DNA of 64,000 nucleotides from Sipunculus nudus (taxonomy: Eukaryota > Annelida > Sipuncula > Golfingiida > Sipunculidae): positions 12,606,001-12,670,000 of the forward strand of contig CM049308.1 in NCBI GenBank assembly GCA_026874595.1, given 5' to 3'. Position numbers and translations under genes: made by a program. How positions within the stretch are numbered: the first letter of the stretch is position 1; the number at the start of each line of letters is the position of its first letter. The notes beneath the pieces were generated by a model. That model had not been told where the DNA came from, made no database searches, and saw only the letters and a program-made list of their open reading frames with translations. This document shows, piece by piece, positions 45,465 through 56,954 of this stretch.

Positions 45465-46968
45465 CCCTCCTCCTGCTGAATTGATTTTTTCCTTATATGT
45501 GCTGTATACTGAATTGTTTGCAGTTTTTTTGCCTTAGGAGTGCTGAATGGATGCTTTATTTGCAGCATCTGTATGTACTCTTTTTTTGGTCCCAATGGTC
45601 AATACCTGTAGTATTGTATACCAGATTGAATCAAGAATGCTATAGTGAGAAATTTTAGGATATCCTTATATATATATATATATATATATTTATATGATTG
45701 CCATGGCAACCAACTGAAATGTGAGAAATAAAACGTTTAAATTTTTTTTTGTCATTCCAATTAAACAGTTTCTTGCAGAAGTTGTTATCTGTCTTTTAAG
45801 TTTTCAATCTCTTAACATATGTCTTTGATAAGATATCCTTATATATATATGGTTGCCATGGCAACCAATTGAAATGTGAGATATAAAAGAAATGTTCTTT
45901 GTGTCATTCTAATTTAAAAATTTCTCGCAGTAGTTGTGTTGTGCTTTTTAAGTCATCAACCTCTTAAAATAGGTCTTTAAAAATTCTTTTTCTGTGGAAG
46001 AGAGTGGAAATAATTATTTTATCTATATAAATATGAATAAATTTACTTGGAACACATTGGAGACAACAGTTTTGGAAGGATTTTATTTTCTTACTTTTTT
46101 TCTTAAAAAAAAAATACTTTGCTTACAGGACATCGTCAAAATGTGTAAGCTTCATTAAAAAAATGCAAAAAACTTCATAATAAACAGTTAATATTAAAGA
46201 AAATTTATATAATAAAATAATAATGCAAGGACTACAACTTGCGGCACGTGTTGACATGCAAGGAACGTGACGATTAAATCGCTAAATCATTCCAATAATC
46301 AGATAATGTTCACCCATGGGAGAGAACTTCTCTACACGTTATTATTCAAGTGACTTTTTTACTTTTAACTTGTCTTACCTCTTACATATACGAGTTTTTT
46401 TTTTGGTTACAGTTTACATTGATTTCATGCTCTTTTCTAGTCAAATATATATTTCATCAATTCATCACGTGCGCGTGCCGGTTTGAAGTCCGACACCGCG
46501 CAGTCCGGTCCGTCATATCACCGTTTGCCCACTGCCGTAACAGATCAGTCAGTTCCTCAAGATCTATAATGAAACTGGCTGTCATTTTCATTGAGTTAAT
46601 AAGAAAAACTTTACCCATTAGTCGATCAGAATCCATAAATAATTGCGCTATTTCCTCATTGTAAACAATAACAGACGCCGCCATGATTGACCTACTTCGC
46701 GGGTCATGACCGGTCATGTCCCGTACACATGATAAAAATGTGATCGCTATTTGCACACGGTTTGTCAAATAACCTTCCGGGAAAACGAAACCATTCGAAT
46801 GGAAATCCCCTTGAGTGATCCCGCATAAAATTTCATACGGATTGACGGGATAAGAATTTTTTTATTGGCCTATAAACCTAGCACCCTCCCAAACCGTATA
46901 TATACGTATCCCGCATGGCGGGGATGCGGCGCGTCGCCCGTATATATACGGGTCCCGCAGGAGGAGGG
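45465..46968. mobile_element. piggyBac-like element, 1.5 kb, non-autonomous
   Basis: Perfect 12-bp terminal inverted repeats CCCTCCTCCTGC (45465-45476) and GCAGGAGGAGGG (46957-46968) are flanked by TTAA on both sides (45461-45464 and 46969-46972). The interior has a tandem pair of about 175 bp with GCCATGGCAACCAA (around 45690 and 45860). The right half (46440-46965) is GC- and CpG-rich. It includes a perfect 16-bp palindrome CCCGTATATATACGGG (46937-46952) 4 bp inside the right inverted repeat. No full transposase is present. Confidence 0.8.
46457..46768 (-). CDS. Hypothetical 103-residue ORF in the piggyBac-like element
   Basis: The frame reads as plausible protein, with IVYNEEIAQLFMDSDRLMGK and IDLEELTDLLRQWANGD segments rich in acidic and hydrophobic residues in helix-like spacing. 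It is CpG-rich and flanked by AT-rich sequence. I do not recognise the family. It could be a fragment of a captured host exon, an N-terminal transposase exon, or chance. It ends without the DDD catalytic blocks of piggyBac. Confidence 0.3.
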   Translation of the reverse strand: MTNRVQIAITFLSCVRDMTGHDPRSRSIMAASVIVYNEEIAQLFMDSDRLMGKVFLINSMKMTASFIIDLEELTDLLRQWANGDMTDRTARCRTSNRHAHVMN

Positions 46969-46972
46969 TTAA

Positions 46973-47634
46973 TATTTCAGCTGCCATGGCACAGTCTTTG
47001 TCTTTCTCTTTCAGTTTGCATCTCAATTCAGCTGTGGCCAGATGGATTCTCACCAAATATGTTCACATGCTAGACTACCATTTGAATTTGCCCCTTGTAT
47101 ATAAAGGCTGTCTGATATCAGCAATGTAAATCATAGATTTATTACTAAGTGCAAGGAGCATATGTACCTATTTTCTTGAGTACCGTTATGTCTACATCAG
47201 TTCGTATCCTTCATTAGTTCGCACACTATAAATTTCCTGAAACATATTTTTCTATAATACATATATGAATTTGTACACCAACATACTGTGCTGATATTAG
47301 CTATTGCTGGTGACCACCGGCAGTCCGTATGAACCATAATTGTTGCTATGATTAAAACGGCTTTGCATGCGGAGATGAATCAAATGTCGACGCTGTTCAT
47401 CTGATAACTACACATCTTTATGTCCTATTGCGTGGCAGTAACATGATAATTTATCGGAACAATTTTATCAGATTTGCGACTTCATGTTTGTAAACAGGAA
47501 AAACTGTCACCTAACTGATACCGATGGGCCATCTTTGCTTCAGACTTGTTACAACATGAATGTGATTTAAACAATAGAACTTGAGGTAAAAAATGTGTTT
47601 TAATTGATAATATTTTGTTTACTTAATAATAGAA
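46973..47634. other. Intronic DNA without recognised features
   Basis: AT-rich, unique within the window, with no coding frame of note. A short minus frame (46862-47056) overlaps the piggyBac end and has no domain. Confidence 0.4.
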
Positions 47635-49548
47635 CAAGATGACCAGAGGTCACGCGCTTGCCGGAAATGGAAATGATACAGACAGATAGACAGAGAGTGC
47701 ATGTAGAAACAGTCATATGAATGAGCAACATTGTCGGGGCAGCAGAAACGGATAATATGTTTATTTATGCATGCTGACCTTTAACAGCTGCATATCTTTC
47801 TAGTGTAAAAGGGACCAAGTTCAAAATTTTTTCCTGAGATCCCGTTTATCTTGTTTGACAAGAAGCAGTGAGACGTTTTCAGGTTTGTCATGTCAAGCTG
47901 GCCAAATGATATGAAATGCCGAAAACCAGACCTGTCTAGCTATAAAAGCCGCTGAGTTATAAGCATTTGCATGAAATCTCGTGTTTTCTCGTTTGACGGG
48001 AAATGGTGCGAGCTTTGGCGAGATTTCCAGTTTTGTCATGTCAGGTTTGTCAAATATTACAAAATGCCGGAAACTAGACCTGTCTAGCTGCAAAAGTCGC
48101 CGTCTTATCAGCATTTACGTGAAATCATGTTTTTTTCTCGCTTGACGAGATATAGTACGAGATTTGGCAAGACGAGCAGTTTTATTATGTCAAGACGGCC
48201 AAACGTTACGAAATGGCGAAAACTAGATCCGTCTAGCTGTAAAAGTCGCCGAGTTATAAGCATTTCCGTGTACTCTCGTGTTTTCTCGTGTGACGAGATA
48301 TGGTGCAGGATTTGGCCAGTCTTGAAGATTTGTCATATCAAACTCTCTAAATGTTATGAAATGGCGAAAACTACATCTGTCTAGCTGTAAAAGTCGCCGA
48401 GTTATTAGCATTTCTGTGAAATCTCCTTTTTCATCGTTTGACGAGATATGGTGCGAGATTTGGCCAGTCTTGCAGGTTTGTCATGTCAAGCCGTCCAAAT
48501 GTTAATGAATGCCGAAAACTAGACCTGTCTAGCTGTAAAACTCGCCGAGTTATAAGCATTTCCGTGAAATCTCGTGTTTTCTCGTTTGACGAGATAGGGT
48601 GCGAGATTTGGCCTGACTTGCACATCTATCGTGTCAAGCTGGTCATGTGGAAGGAAATGCCGGAAACCAGACCTGTCTAGCTGTAAAACTGGCCGAGTTA
48701 TAAGCATTTCCGTGAAATTTCGTGTTTTCTCGTTTGACGAGATACGGTGCGAGATTTTGCCAGACTTGCATATCTGTCGTGTCAAGCTGGTCTAGTGGAA
48801 CTAAATGCCGAAAACCACACGTGTCTAGCTGTAAAACTGGCCTAGTTATAAGCATTTCCGTGAAATCTCGTGTTTTCTCGTTTGACAAGATACGGTGCGA
48901 GATTTGGCCTGTCTTGCAGCTCTGTCGTGTCAAGCTTGTTTGGTGGAACGAAATGCCGAAAACCAGACTTGTCTAGCTGTAAAAGTCGCCGAGTTATAAG
49001 CATTTCCGCGAAGTCTCGTTTTTTCTCGTTTGACGAGATATGGCGCGAGATTTGGCGTGACTTTCAGTTCTGTCGTGTCAAGCTGGTCATGTGGAACAAA
49101 ATGCCGAAAACTAGATCTGCCTAGCTTAAAAACTGACAAAGTTACAAAAAAATGGTCGTTTTATTTCCAATTTCCATGATTTTTGCCCAAAAAATGTAAC
49201 CATGGTAACGGCAAATTTAAGTTAGCTACATATCAAAAGAAAGGCCAGGTGATGACGAAAAAAATGAGCTATTGCAGAAGTGGATAAGCCTATTTATGGC
49301 GAAGTTATAGAGCAAAAACCGTTAACCACACCTGTCGTGACCTTGACCCTTGACCTTGGAGCAATGTTGACCAAAAACAATAGGGTTCCAGGGTGTTCGG
49401 TTGTCAATCGTCCCTGTAAGGGTCATGTCGATTGCTGCAAAATTGTGGCCAGGAGAGCGCAGACAAACACACAAAAAAACAAAAAAACAAACAGACAAAT
49501 GGACATACGCAACTGACCAACATGCTTGCCGGAAATCTTCCGGCAAGC
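47635..49548 (+). mobile_element. Tandem-core element (family E) ending in a perfect hairpin
   Basis: It starts near AGAACAAGATGACCAGAGGTCACGCG-type sequence with GCTTGCCGGAAAT (47661). It ends with GCTTGCCGGAA-ATC-TTCCGGCAAGC (49524-49548), an 11-bp perfect stem with a 3-base loop. The start and end share the GCTTGCCGGAA motif. The core is a 148-bp tandem array. The layout resembles the other Helitron-like families, though the CTAG after the hairpin (about 49567) is farther away than usual. No ORF is supported. Confidence 0.5.
47875..49140 (+). repeat. 148-bp tandem array, nine units
   Basis: GTCTAGCT marks each unit at 47934, 48082, 48231, 48379, 48527, 48674, 48822, 48971 and about 49119, a very even 148-base spacing. 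Units share GAAATGCCGAAAACYAGACC, GAGTTATAAGCATTTCCGTG and TCTCGTTTGACGAGATA, the last containing the inverted TCTCGT...ACGAGA. Units are CpG-rich. Many overlapping open frames on both strands are products of the repeat, since 148 is not a multiple of three and frames vary. Confidence 0.95.
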
Positions 49549-49848
49549 AATAAGAAAGATTTGTAACTAGGACAAAAATCACATTAGTTGATGATCATAT
49601 ACTGGTAATCCACTCGGGACAAACCTCGCACGGACCACTGATCACAGGCATGACCTGGTGCTGCAAGACATCTAAGGTTAAATGGAGATCGTCAGAGTGC
49701 TTTGAACCGCAGCTACAAAGGATATACCGCTGTCTTCTAGAGGTTTTTTTTTATAAATCCTGGTAATGTCCGTGTAATAATTTATTTTTTTACCCCGCTG
49801 TATGAATCTTATTAGAATCTCCCAAATAAAAACTTACATGTGTCGCGT

Positions 49849-49925
49849 TGGCTTCCATGGCCTATTGGTTAGAGGCGCATGAACCGTTAGAAAGTTAACC
49901 TTATTCCCGGGTTCAAGTCTGTCAC
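49849..49925 (+). other. tRNA-like sequence or SINE head
   Basis: Box A-like TGGCCTATTGGTTAGAGGC (49858-49876) and box B-like GGTTCAAGTCT (49910-49920) lie at a spacing possible for a tRNA with a long variable arm. T-stem pairing is poor, and I could not fold a convincing acceptor stem. It is followed by T-rich sequence that could act as a Pol III terminator. A decayed tRNA or tRNA-derived SINE is more likely than a functional tRNA gene. Confidence 0.3.
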
Positions 49926-50829
49926 ATTTTTTCCCCTTTATGTTATTCCCCCGTCTCAATTTAGAAATATGAAAAACATATATTTTTCATTTATTTCTTT
50001 CCACTGGAATTACCAAACGTGTAAAATAAACATTTAATTTATTGAAATATATAAATAAATCTGGTGAGATTACATATTCACGGCTGTTATAAGTTCACTT
50101 GCCGCCAGGTGGCACCAGGAATAAATTTCATTAACGCCCTGAGAAAATCACCATTGCTTTTTTCAAGGGCGTATTCTGAAATCAATACAAATATGTTAGT
50201 AAATGAATTAAATGTTGCCATGAATTATTACAAAACAATAGCCCATTTTCTTACCGCTAATGATGCTACGCACCGATGTTCGCCGTGAGATACCCCTGGC
50301 TAATGATGTTTTCCTTTCATGTCCAAACTGTGAAACCCTTCGAAGATCGTTGCTTGTTTGTTTACCAATAATTTATTTGATCTGTAATATTAAGGTGATC
50401 AGTGACTCCTGTCAATTTCGTTTGCACCCTTGCCATGATTAAATAAATTTGTTAACATATTAATTAGGTACAAATTTAACAGTTTGGGGTTATAAATTAC
50501 TGTAGTTCCATTGCCGGTAGCAGGATTTTTTGACGATCTTTATGATCTTTTGTGCCGGTCATATATATATATAACACTGGTTTATAAAATGCCAGTTACA
50601 GGATATAATGGATATCTTTTTCGTCACCAGCAGCGCTCACATATTCTCGAACAAGTGTTGATTAATAATTAACATGAGGGTTTCCGTAAATCCTCTATTA
50701 TCGCCCACCGCCGATTCTCAGGTGTCAGACGATCTTCTCTCCTGCAATTTTCTAATATTTCATATTTTACATATAATAACACACTGAGAAGAATAATTAT
50801 TTTTTCCTGTACGAATTCAAGTAGAAATT

Positions 50830-51110
50830 ACGGTAATTACTTCCTTGGTCACCATGATTGTTAGCATGAATATTGATCATGGAGTGTTCCATCAGTTCCT
50901 GCAAACTGGTGGCGCCATGTGTATTTTTTCTTATTTTTACCCATTTTTTTCTGCTGGACCTTGAATCTTCTAACTTGACATCAAAGGAGGTCCATGCAAA
51001 GTCTCTACGGAAATCTGAAATACAGTCTCTGTTACCCATATCCTCTGAGCTATGGGACTCGTAAATACCCCCCAGAATAATAAAAATGTGATACAAAAAC
51101 TCTGCAATAG
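50830..51110 (+). repeat. Single diverged family A monomer
   Basis: Contains GGTGGCGCCA (50905), GAATCTTCTAACTTGACATC, CAGTCTCTGTTACCCATATCC, GAGCTATGGGACTC and ACCCCCCAGAATAAT. Neither a 5' hairpin nor a direct neighbouring copy is visible. Confidence 0.75.
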
Positions 51111-51179
51111 TTTCCAGAGAACTCCTCTAAGATCCTTGGACCAATCTTTCCGAAACCCAGCATAGTTGTTCCTTCACCT

Positions 51180-52003
51180 ATGTTGTTGTGCCTAACAAAG
51201 ACAGGTGGTTCCACCTGCAGTCCTTTCTGTGCAGTACGAATCTGGGTGTCTTTTAGATAACAGGCCATATCTCAGGAGTGGCTCAATGTATTGTGCTGAA
51301 AGTTTGCATGTACATAGATCTTGGATCTCTATCTCTTAATTGCGACTGGTGGTGCTACCTACAATACTTTTTGTGTATTGTCCATCTGTGCATTTGCCAT
51401 CTGTTAATCTTAGTGGTTCTTCAATGTATTGGGTTAAAATTGTGCATGTTCATAGATCCTCAATACCTACATCTCGTAAACAAGATGGGTGGCGCCGTGT
51501 GCAGTCGTTTTCGCTTGGTGTCCATCAGTATAGTTGCTTTGGTGAAAATTGCTCATATCTCAGGAATGGTTCAAGATATTGGTCTGAAATTTGGCATGTC
51601 CATCCATCTTGGAAAGTTTTCTCATAAACCAGACAGGTGGCACCACATACTTTCCTGGTTTTGTAGAATAAAAAAATGCCCTTTTCTCAGGAGTGATTTG
51701 CTGTATTGGCCTGAATTCATGCATACCCATAGATCTTGGACTCCTCCATCTTGTACTCAAGACTGGTGGTGCCGTCTAGGTGCCTACATGTGCTTTGGGT
51801 GAAAATTGCTCATATCTTAGGAGTGGTTCAAGATATTGGTCTGAAATTTGGCATGTTAATCCTTCTTGGAGAGTTTTCTCATAAACCAGACATTTCTAAG
51901 GACACTTCACAAAATTCATGATTTTTTAGCTCTCTGGCGGTCATTTTGCTCATTGTTAAACATTCCTTGAATTCAGCTGAGCATCATGGCCCATGGGCCT
52001 CTA
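51180..52003 (+). repeat. Family A/B-related repeat ending in palindrome and CTAG
   Basis: Four to five roughly 130-bp units carry TATCTCAGGAGTGGTTCAA, TTGGTCTGAAATTTGCATG-like blocks and GGTGGCGCC cores (51488 and degenerate others). The end has ATTCAGCTGAGCATCATGG, then the palindrome GGCCCATGGGCC (51986-51997), then TCTAGTTT. This joins family A's 3' signature to the CTAG-TT end of families B and C, supporting a common origin. Confidence 0.7.
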
Positions 52004-52005
52004 GT

Positions 52006-52996
52006 TTAAAACATTTTAAAAACTATCATTAAAAAACAGTCATTAATTTTCATTTTACGGATGGCTTGAGCACTCTCTCATAAGATTTTTTGTTGTAATT
52101 TAACAATGATTTCAAGAAAAGCAACCCAAGTCCCTGCCAAATGGCATCTGGAAATCCTCAAAACTTGTTCAGACCAAACCAAGATAATGTTCTCTACATG
52201 TTTTCATGTTGATATGGTTAGTTACTGTGTGATCCTGTTCGAGGTCTTTCCTGGATGTAAGACTCCCATTGTTGTATGAATAATTGTGCCTTGACCATGT
52301 TCATTTAGCCTGGAGGATGTAGGAAAATGGTAGGGAGAAATCCCTATAGTTCTAAGCATATCAAATTCTCAGTCATACTTTGTCTCGGAATTTCTGTGAC
52401 AGTGCTTGGATATAGTGAAACAAAAATTACTACAGGTTTACATTAAAGGGAAGAAGCTTTTAAAAGATTCAGTTTATGTTACTTTTGCATATGAGTTAAG
52501 AATTTTAAATCATAACAAAAATTGTCTGGCATCTGCACGGGCAGTTTTGACATACATAAATTGCGACAAACAAAAATCATGAGAGATTATATACCTTAGG
52601 GGAAAAATTATTATTCCTAAACTTAACTTGAACTTTCATATGTTAACTTAATAATATGGCCCAAAAGAGCAAGTTGAAAATTTGAGTGGCATTCTTAATC
52701 ATTGTTGCTTGGCACTGAAATCATAGTTTACACACCAAATTGTAGCATTGTAGTTGGCATGCTGAACCTGTTAAAGCTGTGATAAAATTATAGTTTGGCA
52801 GGTAGTGGTAGAGACTATAGGGTTAAATCCACAAAGGACTGACAGTGCTTCAAACTGATGCACTTCGAGGACATTTTCCATTATCTAAAATATGCATAAT
52901 ATTAATATGTTGTAATATATAGAAGGCATATTAGCTTTTATAGTAACTGTATCCTTTTTCTTCTTTTTGACATTACCTTTATATGTTTATTGATAG
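52006..52996. other. Intronic host DNA before Cys exon 3
   Basis: AT-rich, single-copy within the window. It ends in a pyrimidine-rich tract, CTTTTTCTTCTTTTTGAC (52960-52977), and the acceptor TTGATAG (52990-52996). No feature beyond the acceptor is seen. Confidence 0.45.
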
Positions 52997-53077
52997 ACCC
53001 AGCACCTTGTGCAACTGCTGCAACTGAAGCTGACTGCTACTGTGGTGGCTACTACTGGAACGGTTTCAAGTGTGTGG
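52997..53077 (+). CDS. Cys-rich module exon 3 of a host gene
   Basis: An 81-bp exon between acceptor TTGATAG and donor GTAAGT, open in phase 1-1 for about 26 residues. It has APC, then DCYCGGYYWNGFKCV. The layout is C-x8-C-x1-C-x4-W-x4-C, a shortened version of exons 1 and 2. The conserved Trp between the third and fourth Cys ties the three exons into one family. The donor matches consensus well. Downstream exons are not recognised before the window ends. Confidence 0.65.
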
Positions 53078-53542
53078 GTAAGTCCAGCTACTGTATTTAT
53101 AAATGTGACAGCTAGTGTGGATGAGGTGACCTCATGTATAGGACAATCTTGAGGGAACATCGCCAATGAACTGAACTAAATATCAAGTTACCTTGTAGAG
53201 ATTGCACGTAAAGGAAACATGACGCATGAAAACGAGTGATTTTAAAGTGAAATTTAAGTTGCCATTCAAGGTAAGCAAATTTTTTCCTGAAGATAGTTTT
53301 CCCTTGGCTGGCATCTTGTCAAGGAAGCGTTCACGCAAGACACGCTGGGACTGAATAGGTGGCTTTTCTGTTTACCACCCTCCGGCTACAGGCGTTCTTT
53401 TTATTCTAGTCTTCATTTTATAAGCAGCTATGTCAGGATTAATTTTGCTAGGTGCAGCTGATTATCATTACCATCAGGCCAGAGACAGAGTCGGGGTGCG
53501 GCCTTTAATCCTTTACTGTTTGTATTTGGTTGTCATCCCCCC
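53078..53542. other. Intron start, with a piggyBac-like terminus fragment
   Basis: Unique DNA. TTAATCCTTTACTGTTTG (53506-53523) resembles the piggyBac MITE end at 1423-1440, but no matching inverted partner was found, so it is at best a solo end. No coding frame is supported. Confidence 0.35.
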
Positions 53543-53545
53543 TTA

Positions 53546-56205
53546 GGCCATTATTTTTTAATTAATTGTTTCTCGAACAGAGCTGAAAAAAACATTAGGG
53601 CAGGAGGAGGGAAAAAAATAAAAATAAAAACTGAAAAAACCTATCATCGTTAATTAATTTTGTTAACGAGTAATGTCAATATTTATGCTACTGGCTTTTG
53701 CAAACAAAAATAAACAAAATAAGAGACTTTTTAAATTGTTTATAAAATTGTTTTCATAACACAAACTTGGTACACGTAATTACCATATTCTATAAAATAG
53801 GTAGTGATTTAATAATCTCTGATCCAGGTGTATGTTCTTTAAGTATTTATTTTGTGCAAAATTTTACTTAACACTCAATTGAGTCTTTTGCATCAGTTTT
53901 AAATATTACTCATAAACATATTTTAACAAAAATATCATAACACATCATTATTTAACCTTGAGAAACCTTTCTACAAACACAAAAATAAATTCCCCTCATA
54001 TTTATATGAAATATTATAATCATAAGGGTTGATATACAAATGAAAGGCGTTGTCCAAAAGGAGGACGTTTAAGAAACCAGGATAATTTAACAATCTAAAA
54101 TAACTTTTTTTTAGATAACAACAGTTCAAATTTTCAAATTTTTGAAGTAAAGCTTTGTTAAAATTTAAAATTATGGTGTTTGGCTTCATTTTCTGTCAGA
54201 GAAACGATACACATTCAGAGGAACTTAACAGATATGTTACAGATAAAATGAAAAAAAAAATAATGAATGCCAAGATATTATTCCAGGAATCTGTCACAAA
54301 ATTTCAATGTTTAACTTTCTCTGATAATTTTTTGTACAGGTAAAAAAGGAAATGAAAATACTAAATCAACATTATTTAATGTCGGAATACCTTAAGAGTA
54401 AATAATAAGAACCTTGAAAATAAAATTTTACCGTGAAACCTATGTATTGCTATTATAAGGATAACCCACAGCCATTTCCCTCATAAAATTACTTAATAAA
54501 AAAGAAAAATCAATATGGTTTTTTGTCAGGTACTCTATTGACAGATGCTAGATATAGGACTTTTTCCCATTCATTTCATAATTTTTATTAAACTTGTATT
54601 GAAATCAAAGAGCAAACTGTCTGTTCAGTACAAGATTATTTATATATATTTCGCCAATAAGAGCTTTCACCCTTTATTGGAATATGAAAAAAAATACTGC
54701 ATGTTTTATGAAATGCCAACAACTGTATATTCTCTATCTTAATCCGCGGATTCAGTTAGAAATCTATCGCTCTAAAACCTTGTAATCCTCGCTGAACTCG
54801 CACAACGGCTTAATATAGGTGATTCTCTTGATGTTATAATTGTGCTAATGACGTATATGGCCAATAACGGAGAGCTGTAGGTCATTCTCGATGGGGAATA
54901 GACAGATATTCTTTATCTGATGTATAAAAGGAACTGATGAATTCTGTCATGTGTTTTACTTTATAATTATAATCGATAAACTCTGATGCATTTAGATAAG
55001 TATGTGGATGTATCACTCATTAAAATATTTTCACATTGGTGTTTATTTCTTATCATCTATATGTTCCCTTTTAAATAATATTAAAAAAGAATACATATTT
55101 TGTCAATATTCGGCCTGGATTAACCGATCGCTAAGTCGTGCAAGCTTCGTCACCTGACGTCATCATGTCAATACCTGTGGCATTTAGGTACATATGCGGA
55201 TGTATCACTCATTAAATTATATAAATCCCTTTCTGTTTGTTATTAAGCGTCATTGTTATGTTCGCCTTTGAGTTATATTAATAAATCAACCTCAACGTAA
55301 TAATAATAGGAAGCCTGTTGGATCAACCACAACAATTACTTGTATGTGTGGATTTAACTGGAACCAGAATTTGAAATGAAAAAACGAACATTGAGCCACG
55401 ACTCCGGACATGATATATTTTTCTATAAGGATACACAAATCGTATGGGATCATATGTAATTTCCAATGCAAATGGCAACGATCCCCGGGACAATGGTCTC
55501 AAAACTGGTACCAATATATCCGCGGAACCACGTGCTTTGTGAGAACAGAGTTAACGTAATACCAAAAGCGCTTTAAAAGATATTAAAAATGCTCCCTTGG
55601 AGAAATAAGTGGTTCCTTCCTCTCTAAATGGAGATTCCATTCCCAGAGTCCGTGCCTGAAGTCCGTAGCCTCGAATTCAGTATTAAGAGAACTGAGCTGA
55701 GTTCGTTCAAAAATGCCCTGACAGTTTGCATTTCCCCTTAGGGCTCATTATCTACAAACATTTATGCACGGAAGTCGGCAACATTCGTAGGGAGTGCCGT
55801 TTAATGTCTTAGGTTATGCAAATGAGTTGACATGAATCCTTGGGAGGAAACAGAGTTTGTCTGACAGTGTGTCTGTCTAAGAGACTATACCAAATCGTTT
55901 GTCCAGCCAAGGCATGACGCGTCGATGTGGTTACCGGGGATACAGTCGGGAGTATTGTTACCTAAATTAGCGATAAGCGCTGAAGTCAGGTCAAACATTG
56001 TCGGTACATTTCACACAAAGGTCAAACGAAAATTTGGCGGAAACACGTGGGAAAATATTGATATAAAATATATTTTGAAAACTGCTACGTTGGCGTGACC
56101 GGCGGAAATAAAAAAAAAGTCGAAATTTCATTTTTATTTTTATTTCATTTTTCCAGTTTTTAGGGTCGGCGGGTTCGAGAAACAACACATTAAAAAATAA
56201 TGGCC
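53546..56205. mobile_element. PIF/Harbinger-like DNA element, 2.66 kb
   Basis: Terminal inverted repeats of 33 bp (about 30 matching) begin GGCCATTATTTTTTAAT and include TTTCTCGAAC. The trinucleotide TTA is duplicated outside both ends (53543-53545 and 56206-56208). GGC-starting termini and a 3-bp TTA/TWA duplication are characteristic of PIF/Harbinger. No DDE transposase or Myb-like protein is visible in the interior, which is AT-rich with short frames only. A short repeat ATGTGGATGTATCACTCATTAAA occurs twice (about 55001 and 55197). It is probably a large non-autonomous derivative. Confidence 0.8.
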
Positions 56206-56208
56206 TTA

Positions 56209-56954
56209 CTGTTCACATTAATTTTAGTTTTCTCACACTTTGAATTTTGACATACTGTACATTAATGTTATGATTGATAACCTGATGAGTTTTTGGTGGA
56301 TCCTTGTGAAATTTTTAACACAATTCACAGAGATACCAAGGAAGAGGTCAGTGACTGAATCAATCATAAATTTCACATATATCTTTTAATAGAACCAGGT
56401 TAATTCTGGTTGGTATAGTGCCTTTGTTGTTTTAGCAGATTTGTACATAAATGTCTGCAGTATATCCAAGTGAAGACAGACATAGTAGAATTGAGAACCA
56501 ATAAGGGAATTATCCTTCGCCGGTACCTGGTGTATTGTGATGGAAGATCTAGGTAAAACAGGTTAATGAAATATGATTAAGATTATTAGAGTAATGTGGG
56601 TGTGGAGTGCTGAAATAAATTAGACAAAACCATATTTGTTTTGTTCCAAGATAGGTATAAGAATAATAATTGTATATTTAACCTGAAATATTATGTTGAT
56701 TGCAAATAAGGATTAAATTTCCACATCCTACCTGTTCAGGTTTGGAAAACTAATTTAGACCAGATGAGCTTCAAATAAAGAAGGGAAAAAAGTCACATTC
56801 ACAGATTTACTCATCAAATATACAATTACTCTGCCCCAAGCAGATAATAATTTTATGCTCGCCGCACCATCAGTGTTTTGTGTGTTGGGCGCCAATAAAA
56901 GGAAATGATACAGGGGGGGGGGGGGGGACAGAACTATAGTATATTCACAAATTT
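56209..56954. other. Spacer, nothing recognised
   Basis: AT-rich DNA with a G-run of about 15 bases at 56916-56930. The G-run and GCGCCAATAAAAGG-type sequence beside it may belong to the B side of the Ngaro-related terminus that follows, but I could not align it convincingly. Confidence 0.35.

Noticed and set aside
47893-49139. Many overlapping 60-100 residue frames on both strands
   Set aside because: They are by-products of the 148-bp tandem array (repeated peptide fragments in shifted frames), not genes.
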